Assembly: GCF_900314615.1 (NCBI RefSeq)
Contig: NZ_OMWA01000008.1
Location: forward strand, 1-63,402
DNA from: an uncultured Methanobrevibacter sp.
GTDB taxonomy: Archaea > Methanobacteriota > Methanobacteria > Methanobacteriales > Methanobacteriaceae
Length of the DNA: 63,402 bases
Reading direction: 5' to 3'
This document shows, one piece after another, positions 17,530 to 24,996 of the stretch; within the stretch, counting starts at the first letter, position 1, and every line of letters begins with the position of its first letter. The notes beneath the pieces are model-generated. The model worked only from the letters and a program-made list of their open reading frames with translations, was not told the origin of the DNA and searched no databases. Position numbers and translations under genes: made by a program.

Positions 17530-17937
17530 TTATAATGATTTTAAAGGTGCTGTAGCACCGCAAGCAGCACATTTAAGCAAGAATATTCTACCTTCTCTTA
17601 TAATTCTAGTATCCGGTCTGTTACATTCGTGGCAAATTACATATTTGTCTACATAATCTTCAATTCTTTCGTTGATTAAGTAATGGGTAAATTTACCCTG
17701 TAATATTGCTCTTTGACCTTCAATATTTCCTGCTGTACCTAATTCTCTCATTAAGAATTTTAATAAATGCTGTGGGTCTCTATTTAAACCTTCTGCAACA
17801 TCTTTAAAGTTTTTAATAAAGGTTCTATTACCTTGGATATCTGAATAAGCTTTAGGAATTTTGAATCTTTTGTGTTCAAATACTTCAGGAGGTAATTGGT
17901 CAATTGCTCTTTCTAATAAATCTTCGTATTTATCCAT
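17530..17937 (-). CDS. Translation initiation factor aIF2 subunit beta
   Basis: The 135-residue beta subunit of archaeal initiation factor 2 helps deliver Met-tRNA to the small ribosomal subunit. The N-terminal helix, the central alpha/beta domain (FKIPKA, then LLKFLMRELGTAG) and the C-terminal C4 zinc ribbon (C102, C105, C123, C126) are all present at normal length. AGGAGAG precedes the ATG. It is the second gene of the mcm-aIF2-beta-nmd3-tyrS block. Confidence 0.93.
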   Translation of the reverse strand: MDKYEDLLERAIDQLPPEVFEHKRFKIPKAYSDIQGNRTFIKNFKDVAEGLNRDPQHLLKFLMRELGTAGNIEGQRAILQGKFTHYLINERIEDYVDKYVICHECNRPDTRIIREGRIFLLKCAACGATAPLKSL

Positions 17938-18073
17938 GTTATCTCTCCTATAAAAATTAGTATAAGTATAATATATTAAATTTTAATTTAATCCTTTATT
18001 AATGTATTGTTAATTTAAGGTGATTGGAAAAAATTTTCTAAAACGGTTATAAAAAATAAAAAATGTGGAAATA

Positions 18074-20074
18074 TTAAACACGTTTAATATATCCTGTATT
18101 GGGATGGTAGATTAATCCTTTTTGGTTTAGGTTTCTAACAATTGATTCGACTTTTTCCTCACTCATGTCATATTTGTCTGCCATGTTTGAGATTAAAACA
18201 TTGACTGGTGCTTGATTGCCGAATTCCTCTTCAAGAAGACCTATTTCTTCCATTACTCTCTGCATTTTTTCTCTCTCGGAAGTAGGTGTTCTTCCTTCCA
18301 TAACTTCGATATCAATTTCACCGGTTTCAGGATCAACTCCCACTTCTTTAAGACATGCCATTTGGAGTCTGACAGCTTTTTCAGCATCTTCCTTATCGAC
18401 TGTGTCTTTAAGTTTGATTTTAGCACTGGCTTCTGATAAACGGATAATAGCTTCTAGCTGTCTTGCAGTAATTGGAACTGGGGCTTGTTCTTCAGAATTG
18501 CTGTTCCTTGTGCTGACATAGAATTCCCTTAGAATTTCGTTAGCTTCATCTGTTAAAACAGGATGGACATTTTTACGTGCATATGCAATATATTTCCTAA
18601 GCAGTTCCGGTTCAATTTCATAATCAACTGTGTTTTCCTGGTGTATTTTCAGAATATGCTCTGCTAATTTTGAGTCTCCTTCTACACTAGGTTTATCTTC
18701 AATTACGAAAATCAAATCAAAACGGGAAATAATCGGTGCAGGCAAATCGATTTGTTCTGCAAGTACTTTGAATCTGTCGAATCTTCCGAATTTAGGGTTT
18801 GCCGCAGCAAGAACTGAACACCTTGAGTTCAAAGTAGCCATAATCCCTGCTTTTGCAATACTTACTGTCTGCTGTTCCAATGCTTCGTGAAGTGCAGATC
18901 TGTCTTCGGATCTCATTTTATCGAGCTCGTCAACACATACGTTACCCTGATCCCCGAGAACTAATGCACCTGCTTCTAAGGACCATCCTCCAAGTTCGTC
19001 TCTTACTGCTGCTGCAGTCAGTCCTGCACCTGTTGTACCTTTACCACTTGTGTAAATACTTCTTGGTGCAAGTCTTGAAACGTATTTCAGTATCTGGGAT
19101 TTACCGATACCAGGATCCCCTACAATAAGGATGTGTATGTCTCCTCTTAATTTGGTTTCATCCTCTAGCTGTTTTGCAGCTCCTCCAAATAATTGCAGTG
19201 CAATAGCTTCTTTAACTTCTCTGTATCCTCTGATTGAAGGTGCAGTTGATTTAATAATTTTATCATAAATATTAGGGTCTTTTGACAGTTCTATAATTTT
19301 TTCTTCGTCTTCTTCAGAAAGCTGGAGTTCCTCAAACTCCTGTTCCAGCGGTTCGATATGATTGACATAAATATAATTTTTAAATTTTCCGCTTCTCTCT
19401 TCCCTGAATGTTCTTAAAGTTCCGGTGATTCTCACCTTGTCTCCAGGGTTTAGCTGGTCTACCAAATCGTCTTCCAGAACCATCAGCATCTGTTTAGGTT
19501 CTGTTCCTCCGGATAAATTCTCTAAAGGTTCCTGCATTCTTGCAGTTTGAGTATCGATATATTTTGATTCTTCCTGAAGTAATCTGAATGATCTTCCACC
19601 ACATTCACTGCACAATGACGGTTCAATAATTCTGTTTCCGGAACTCTGCTCGACCTCATGCAATCTCATACATCCTCTACATTCGAAAACACCAGTTTCA
19701 ATACGTGGTCTTATTTCATCTGTTTTTCTCACAATTCCGTCTGCTGCAACAAAGGTTCCGATATACTTACTTAACAACGTTTTCAATGGAATTATGTTGG
19801 ACATATTCTCAAAACGAATGTTTATATCAGCATCCTTAACGAGAGGATCAATATTTTTAATAGCCATCTGTGCAGCTTCGATAACCTCTTCAGGTTTATC
19901 TATTAACAAATCCGCAAGGTCAGGATCAAATATTTCGAGCTGGTTATAGTCTACGGTAAGTGATCGCTCATCCGGATATGTTTCAAGTATTTCAAATACG
20001 TCATCTTTATATGATGTCGCAAAAAATTCTTCGAATTTTATAATTGATGTTTGAGATTTAGTAGTAGAATTCAT
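18074..20074 (-). CDS. mcm: Replicative helicase MCM
   Basis: The 666-residue minichromosome maintenance helicase unwinds DNA at replication forks as a homohexamer. The N-terminal domain carries a zinc ribbon (C132, C135, C155, C158), followed by an OB fold. The AAA+ core has Walker A GDPGIGKS (319-326), Walker B VCVDELDKM (379-387) and the arginine-finger motif SRFDLIF (about 446). A C-terminal winged helix ends IKRV. No intein is present and the length is normal. The gap of 136 bp to aIF2-beta could hold a separate promoter. It is divergent from the small membrane protein at 20203. Confidence 0.95.
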   Translation of the reverse strand: MNSTTKSQTSIIKFEEFFATSYKDDVFEILETYPDERSLTVDYNQLEIFDPDLADLLIDKPEEVIEAAQMAIKNIDPLVKDADINIRFENMSNIIPLKTLLSKYIGTFVAADGIVRKTDEIRPRIETGVFECRGCMRLHEVEQSSGNRIIEPSLCSECGGRSFRLLQEESKYIDTQTARMQEPLENLSGGTEPKQMLMVLEDDLVDQLNPGDKVRITGTLRTFREERSGKFKNYIYVNHIEPLEQEFEELQLSEEDEEKIIELSKDPNIYDKIIKSTAPSIRGYREVKEAIALQLFGGAAKQLEDETKLRGDIHILIVGDPGIGKSQILKYVSRLAPRSIYTSGKGTTGAGLTAAAVRDELGGWSLEAGALVLGDQGNVCVDELDKMRSEDRSALHEALEQQTVSIAKAGIMATLNSRCSVLAAANPKFGRFDRFKVLAEQIDLPAPIISRFDLIFVIEDKPSVEGDSKLAEHILKIHQENTVDYEIEPELLRKYIAYARKNVHPVLTDEANEILREFYVSTRNSNSEEQAPVPITARQLEAIIRLSEASAKIKLKDTVDKEDAEKAVRLQMACLKEVGVDPETGEIDIEVMEGRTPTSEREKMQRVMEEIGLLEEEFGNQAPVNVLISNMADKYDMSEEKVESIVRNLNQKGLIYHPNTGYIKRV

Positions 20075-20202
20075 TATCTAATACTTATTATTTCATTACT
20101 TAAAAAAATATTGCAAGAGAGCATTTGATAAGTAAAAGATATATATTAAAATTTATATATCTAATAGTTAATTAGAAAATTAATTTTTTAAATGAGGTTA
20201 TT

Positions 20203-20622
20203 ATGAGGAAATCTAGATTAAGCTTATTCAAATCTACTTCTATGTTAATTTCCGTTGTTGGAATTATAATGGTGATTGCCACAATCATAGTTGTAGCTTA
20301 TGTGGGTTATAGTATGGTTTCATCAGGTATTACTAATGAAATATCATCCGGTACTCAATATGATGAGCTCGCTGAGCTAAAAGCATCATACAGTAACCTG
20401 TCAGTCAAGTTTGACAGTATCAAATCTACATATTATGCTGGAAGTGCAGATGATATTAAAGTATATAATGAGGCGAAAATAGAGCTGTCACGGGCAAGTG
20501 CTGCTATTGAAAACGTTCAAAGTGCTTTGGATGCAGATAAACCTTCCAATGAAGTTGACAGCAGAATCGAATTTGCCAAACAAAAACTTGATGCTGCTAA
20601 TAAGGCATACAATACTCTTTAA
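20203..20622 (+). CDS. Single-pass membrane protein with helical exterior domain, unknown
   Basis: The 139-residue protein is not recognised. A basic N-terminus (RKSRLSLFK) precedes a transmembrane segment (residues 15-38), then an Asp/Glu/Lys/Ala-rich helical region of about 95 residues with coiled-coil character. GAGGTTATT lies before the ATG, and TATA-like elements lie around 20150-20160. Its stop is one base from the convergent rlmE stop. Confidence 0.65.
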   Translation: MRKSRLSLFKSTSMLISVVGIIMVIATIIVVAYVGYSMVSSGITNEISSGTQYDELAELKASYSNLSVKFDSIKSTYYAGSADDIKVYNEAKIELSRASAAIENVQSALDADKPSNEVDSRIEFAKQKLDAANKAYNTL

Positions 20623-20623
20623 A

Positions 20624-21253
20624 TTATTTTTTCTTTCTATTTTTTTTAGCTTTATATTCCAGACCCACTACATACATTTCAGAACTTTTTTTACGTGAAG
20701 ATGGTGGTTTTGTTGTTTTCACTTTTCTGAATTTGCCTTTAAGTGAATCGAGCATTGCCTTATAGTCGGGGCCCTGAAATACTTTAATTACTAAATTTCC
20801 TTTATTCTCAAGGATATTTTCAGCTATTTCTATAACTGAATTTGTCAGGTCTATTGACCTTAACTGGTCGATATTTTTTATTCCGCTTAATGATGGTGAT
20901 GCATCAGACATTACAACATTCGCCTTTCCTCCAATGATGTTCATAATCTTTTCCTGAACTTCAGGTGTTGTAAAGTCACCTCTCATTCCGTAATAATTTT
21001 CTTCATGGAATTTTTTAAATCTGTTCAAATCCACTCCTACGACAATACCTTCTTCGCCAACTTTTTCCAGTGCGACCTGAGACCATCCGCCGGGAGCGGC
21101 TCCCAAATCAACAACAGTATTTCCTTCTTTCAGTATTTTGAATTTTTTATCAAGCTGTTTGAGTTTATAAGATGCACGTGAACGGTATTCTTCCTTTTTC
21201 GCTTTTTTATAATATGGATCATGATGTTTTTCCACTTGCCATCTGCTTCCCAT
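20624..21253 (-). CDS. rlmE: RlmE/FtsJ-family ribose 2'-O-methyltransferase
   Basis: The 209-residue SAM-dependent methyltransferase probably methylates a uridine ribose in 23S rRNA helix 92. It has the basic N-terminus, the catalytic lysine in SRASYKLKQ, the SAM-binding motif VDLGAAPGGWSQ, the aspartate in SDASPSL, the lysine in LVIKVFQG and the glutamate in SEMYVVG, giving the full K-D-K-E tetrad. ATG 21253 is preferred: GAGGG lies seven bases upstream, whereas the longer frame from TTG 21277 would place that SD inside the gene. It begins one base after the phosphoesterase stop. Confidence 0.88.
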   Translation of the reverse strand: MGSRWQVEKHHDPYYKKAKKEEYRSRASYKLKQLDKKFKILKEGNTVVDLGAAPGGWSQVALEKVGEEGIVVGVDLNRFKKFHEENYYGMRGDFTTPEVQEKIMNIIGGKANVVMSDASPSLSGIKNIDQLRSIDLTNSVIEIAENILENKGNLVIKVFQGPDYKAMLDSLKGKFRKVKTTKPPSSRKKSSEMYVVGLEYKAKKNRKKK

Positions 21254-21254
21254 T

Positions 21255-21785
21255 TCAATCCCTCTTAAATTTATCAAAATCTAAAGCATTGCAGACCGGA
21301 GCTCCAATTTTAACTATTTCAACATCTACTTCTTTATTATTGATTTCAAGAAGCATTACTGTTCTGTCTGCAAGTCTTGGTACAATCGGACTTCCAGGAT
21401 TAATCAACAACACTCCGTCAGTCTGTTCAATTTTTGGCTGATGGGAATGTCCTGAAACCAGTATGTCTGCCCCAAGTTCTTTTGCCAGGTAAACTAACTG
21501 CTGTGTGTCTGCTCTGGGATACACTTCTCCGTGAACCACTCCAATTTTTAATCCTTCCGCTTCGATTGTTTTTGCTTTAGGCAGGTTAATTCCATTAGCT
21601 CTATCCATATTTCCCTGTACTGCCATTACTGGTGCAATTTTTTCTAATTCTTCAACAACCTCAAGTGAAGTCAAATCTCCCGCATGGATTATTAAATCAA
21701 CATCCTGAAATGCATCGAGCACATTTTGAGGTATAACTCTTGCTCTGTCTGGAATATGTGTGTCTGAAATTAAACCGATTAACAT
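21255..21785 (-). CDS. YfcE/MJ0936-type metallophosphoesterase
   Basis: The 176-residue calcineurin-like phosphoesterase has all metal-binding motifs: DTH near residue 8, GD in HAGDLTS, GN in VQGNMD, HG in VVHGE, and GHSH followed by NPGS. Homologues hydrolyse phosphodiesters in vitro; the natural substrate is unknown. ATG 21785 is chosen because AGGAAAC precedes it; the eight-residue extension to 21809 has no SD. It is cotranscribed with rlmE. Confidence 0.85.
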   Translation of the reverse strand: MLIGLISDTHIPDRARVIPQNVLDAFQDVDLIIHAGDLTSLEVVEELEKIAPVMAVQGNMDRANGINLPKAKTIEAEGLKIGVVHGEVYPRADTQQLVYLAKELGADILVSGHSHQPKIEQTDGVLLINPGSPIVPRLADRTVMLLEINNKEVDVEIVKIGAPVCNALDFDKFKRD

Positions 21786-21911
21786 TTTATCGTTTCCTAA
21801 ATAATTCAATTAATTATTTGTTTTTCATTATTTTTAATATTAATTAAAATAAAAAATATTATAAATTCTAAAAATATATATAATATTATCATTCTTTTAG
21901 GAGAAGATATA

Positions 21912-23003
21912 ATGGGAGAAGTTAAAAAAGAAGATATTTTGGATATTTTGGCTGGTTATGACAAGGAAAACATAACAATAGCCACCCTTGGAAGTCACAC
22001 TTCTTTGCATATCTTGCAAGGTGCTAAAGAAGAAGGATTTAGAACAGCTATTGTTTGTCAAAAAGGCAGAGAAGTTCCATATCAAAGATTTGGCGTTGCA
22101 GATGAATACATTATAGTTGACGAATTCAAAGACATTGTCAATGAAGATGTTCAACAAAAGCTTAGAGATATGAATGCAATTGTTATCCCTCATGGTTCTT
22201 TTGTAGCATATGCAGGTTTGGACAATGTTGAAGACAAATTCAATGTTCCAATGTTTGGAAACAGGGATGTTTTAAGATGGGAAGCTGAAAGGGACAAAGA
22301 AAGAGCTTTACTTGTTGAAGGCGGAGTTAGAATTCCATTCAAATACAACGATCCGTCCGAAATCGACAGACCGGTAATGGTTAAATTCCCTGGTGCAAGA
22401 GGTGGAAGAGGTTACTTTGTCGCATCATCCACTGAAGAATTCGATGCAAAAATCGAAGCTATGAAAGCACGTGGATGGTTAGAAGACAGTGATGTGGAAG
22501 CAGCACACATAGAAGAATATGTTTCCGGCTGTAATTATTGTATACACTATTTCTACTCAGCACTTGACGACACTGTTGAATTAATGGGTATGGATACAAG
22601 ATATGAATCTAGTATTGATGGTTTTGTAAGAATGCCTGCAAAAGATCAATTGGATATTGATTTAAGTCCGTCTTATGTTGTAACCGGTAACCACCCTGCT
22701 GTAATTCGTGAATCATTACTTCCTCAAGTATTTGACATTGCAGACAAATTAACTGAAAGTGCTAAAAAATTAGTTGCTCCTGGTTTAAACGGTCCTTTCT
22801 GTATGCAAACATTAGTAAATGATAATTTAGAAGTAATTTGTTTTGAAATCAGTGCAAGAACTGATGGTGGAACAAATACATTTATGGATGGTTCTCCTTA
22901 CTCCTACTTGACCTATGGTAAACCAATGAGTATGGGTAGAAGAGTGGCTGTTGAAATTAAAAGAGGAATAGAAAGAGATGAATTAGAAAAAATAATAACA
23001 TAA
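21912..23003 (+). CDS. purP: FAICAR synthetase PurP
   Basis: The 363-residue archaeal purine enzyme uses formate and ATP to convert AICAR to FAICAR, replacing the PurH transformylase. It has the N-terminal IATLGSHTSLHIL segment with GAKEEGF, then an ATP-grasp core (MVKFPGARGGRGYF near 155-168, EEY near 195) and a C-terminal metal-binding region (FEISARTDGGTN). The length is typical. GGAGAAGAT precedes the ATG, with TATA at about 21873-21880. It converges on the two small membrane genes. Confidence 0.93.
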   Translation: MGEVKKEDILDILAGYDKENITIATLGSHTSLHILQGAKEEGFRTAIVCQKGREVPYQRFGVADEYIIVDEFKDIVNEDVQQKLRDMNAIVIPHGSFVAYAGLDNVEDKFNVPMFGNRDVLRWEAERDKERALLVEGGVRIPFKYNDPSEIDRPVMVKFPGARGGRGYFVASSTEEFDAKIEAMKARGWLEDSDVEAAHIEEYVSGCNYCIHYFYSALDDTVELMGMDTRYESSIDGFVRMPAKDQLDIDLSPSYVVTGNHPAVIRESLLPQVFDIADKLTESAKKLVAPGLNGPFCMQTLVNDNLEVICFEISARTDGGTNTFMDGSPYSYLTYGKPMSMGRRVAVEIKRGIERDELEKIIT

Positions 23004-23011
23004 ATTTGTTA

Positions 23012-23416
23012 TTATTTTTTGTTTTTCTTTTTATTTTTACCTATTTTTTGCTGTTTTTCATATTGTTCTAAAGCTTTAACACGGCTTCTTTTTGTCCATG
23101 CACCAACGAAACCAACAACTGCACCAACAACGAGAATAACTAATGCTACAGTTATAATTCCTGTTTCGGTTAAGAAAAAGCCATCAAATTGTCCCATGTA
23201 TCCTTGAAGGGTTAAAACCACAATAGGTGTTGATGCAAGCAGTCCCATTAATGTTCCTGCTTTAAGGTTATCTTGACCATATCCGGCATATATAAGTCCT
23301 ATTGCTGAAAATGGATAGAACCAGTCCCAGTATTGATATCCGAATAGTATAAATGCAGCAGATATTGCCGCTCCAAATATTAATGCTTTAATATTTATAC
23401 CAAAATCATATTTCAT
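23012..23416 (-). CDS. Small membrane protein, basic C-terminus
   Basis: The 134-residue protein has about four transmembrane segments and a Lys-rich tail (residues 115-134). It lies 18 bp downstream of the DUF5518 gene and has its own GGAGAT before the ATG, so the two form a small operon. The glycine-rich helix near residues 90-108 resembles DUF5518 proteins, and it may be a divergent relative. Function unknown. Confidence 0.7.
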   Translation of the reverse strand: MKYDFGINIKALIFGAAISAAFILFGYQYWDWFYPFSAIGLIYAGYGQDNLKAGTLMGLLASTPIVVLTLQGYMGQFDGFFLTETGIITVALVILVVGAVVGFVGAWTKRSRVKALEQYEKQQKIGKNKKKNKK

Positions 23417-23434
23417 TTTTTATCTCCAAAAAAC

Positions 23435-23809
23435 TTAATCGTCTCTTTTAGAAGCTATTGCTCCTCCAACTGCACCTGTAATTCCCATTACAATTGCATA
23501 GTAAATTAAATCTGATACAATTGCGATAATACTGCTGAATCCGGATAATGTAAATCCGGTCAGGCCTCCAAAGATTCCTGCAAGACTGCCTCCTACAGTT
23601 GCAGTTATTATAAATAGTATTGAACCGACGATTGTACCGAATGCTCCCGCAAGAGCAGCATGCCATAGTCCTCCCAGTGCTCCGGAATGTGCAATATAAC
23701 CGGTAATAAATCCTGCTATTAATAATCCTATGAATTCATGTCTTGCGAAGAAGACTTGCATAATTATTGTTAGTAAAAATCCAATTATTACAACACTCCA
23801 TTTAGTCAT
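23435..23809 (-). CDS. DUF5518 family membrane protein
   Basis: The 124-residue protein has four hydrophobic segments rich in Gly, Ala and Ile. It includes a GFITGYIAHSGALGGLWHA stretch (residues 33-51) typical of archaeal DUF5518 proteins and ends SKRDD. AGGTGATG precedes the ATG. Function unknown; the glycine-zipper-like helices suggest tight packing in an oligomer (inference). Confidence 0.7.
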   Translation of the reverse strand: MTKWSVVIIGFLLTIIMQVFFARHEFIGLLIAGFITGYIAHSGALGGLWHAALAGAFGTIVGSILFIITATVGGSLAGIFGGLTGFTLSGFSSIIAIVSDLIYYAIVMGITGAVGGAIASKRDD

Positions 23810-23903
23810 GGCATCACCTTTTATATTGATTATTTAATAATTGTTCATATAAGTATTTAATTATTAAGTTGAAAGAATATTTAATTTTGTTAAAAAATTG
23901 CAT

Positions 23904-24449
23904 TCAAAAATCTAATTGTTTTGCAAGACATATGTTGCAGACGGCATTGGGAGTATCGATATTCGCGTCTCTTACGGGACAGTAAAATTGTCCGTTTTTT
24001 TCTTCAACTTTTAGAGATCCTGGAAATGGTGTACCAACCGGGTGAATTGATTCTTCTAAAAGAAATGTAACATAAAGTGATGCAATATGAAATATTAGTT
24101 TAATCTTATTGTCTGCTGTTTCATTTTCAGAATTTGCTTTTAAAGTTGCAATTGCATTTGAAAGGGATTGCTTATCAATATTCTGTTCATAGCTATTTGA
24201 ATCTTTAGAAATGTTATTCATACGAAACAAAAACGATTCGATATATGATTTCTGATTGTCTTCTCGATAATTTTCCTGAACATATTTGTTTTCTTCAATT
24301 ACCTGTGAGCTGAATGCCATCATGTCAAATACTGAAATTGTTGATGCATATTTTTTCAATGTTTTCAAAATTGAGTTGCCTGTTAGTGTCTTTTCATTTG
24401 CAATAATCGTTGTTAGCTCATCACACATTTCCAGATATTCCTCGGCCAT
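23904..24449 (-). CDS. DUF2115 (UPF0305) family protein
   Basis: The 181-residue protein has the DUF2115 C-terminal signature: IHPVGTPFPG near residue 136, then a CPVRDA segment, then CNICLAKQ, giving three cysteines likely to bind a metal. The N-terminal 130 residues are helical. The family is found mainly in methanogens and has no known function. AAGGAGT precedes the ATG, and it lies 26 bp after a second, more divergent member. Confidence 0.8.
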   Translation of the reverse strand: MAEEYLEMCDELTTIIANEKTLTGNSILKTLKKYASTISVFDMMAFSSQVIEENKYVQENYREDNQKSYIESFLFRMNNISKDSNSYEQNIDKQSLSNAIATLKANSENETADNKIKLIFHIASLYVTFLLEESIHPVGTPFPGSLKVEEKNGQFYCPVRDANIDTPNAVCNICLAKQLDF

Positions 24450-24475
24450 TATAAAACTCCTTATCTGGGTTTAAA

Positions 24476-24943
24476 TTAAAATCCGAATGAATATCCGGCA
24501 TTTTTGCAAACACAGTAACGGCATAATGAATTTTCATCTTTAATGCTCATAATTCTAGTTTTGCATTTGTATTCTCCATTTTCCAAAAAGACTTCATCTT
24601 TTGTGGGATTATCTCCAAAAGGATGCAACGGTTTTTTAGCCATTAACGCCAAATAGAGTGAGATATATTTTGTAAATTCTCTACTTTCCTCGTCTCCTCC
24701 TGCATAGGTGTTAAAATAAAAATCGATATCATTTTTCAGATTTTCAACCACTCCATCTTTAATGTCATAGTCTTCAGTGAGGTCCAATGCAAAAATTTCA
24801 TCCCATGTTTCTGAATTGTATTTTGCAAGTTTTTTAGTCAGAGGATCTTTATATCTGTCATCTGTAACTTTATTTCTTAAATATTCAATAGGATAATCTT
24901 TTAAATTTTCTCGGATTTCTTTAAGTAATTCTGATGATTTCAT
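24476..24943 (-). CDS. DUF2115-like protein, divergent paralogue
   Basis: The 155-residue protein shares the C-terminal pattern of its downstream neighbour: LHPFGDNPT, a Y-x-C-K segment, then CRYCVCKNAG, with one more cysteine than the neighbour. The tandem placement supports duplication. No SD is visible, and TATATAT lies about 22-25 nt before the ATG, so the message may be leaderless. Function unknown. Confidence 0.7.
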   Translation of the reverse strand: MKSSELLKEIRENLKDYPIEYLRNKVTDDRYKDPLTKKLAKYNSETWDEIFALDLTEDYDIKDGVVENLKNDIDFYFNTYAGGDEESREFTKYISLYLALMAKKPLHPFGDNPTKDEVFLENGEYKCKTRIMSIKDENSLCRYCVCKNAGYSFGF

Positions 24944-24996
24944 AGTTATAGTTTTGTTTCTGAATATATATCTGTTTTGATATTAATGTCTCTAAA

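Noticed and set aside
17498..17572. N-terminal extension of NMD3
   Set aside because: It adds a hydrophobic stretch before the zinc ribbon and overlaps the aIF2-beta stop; the conserved start is MFCPECG.
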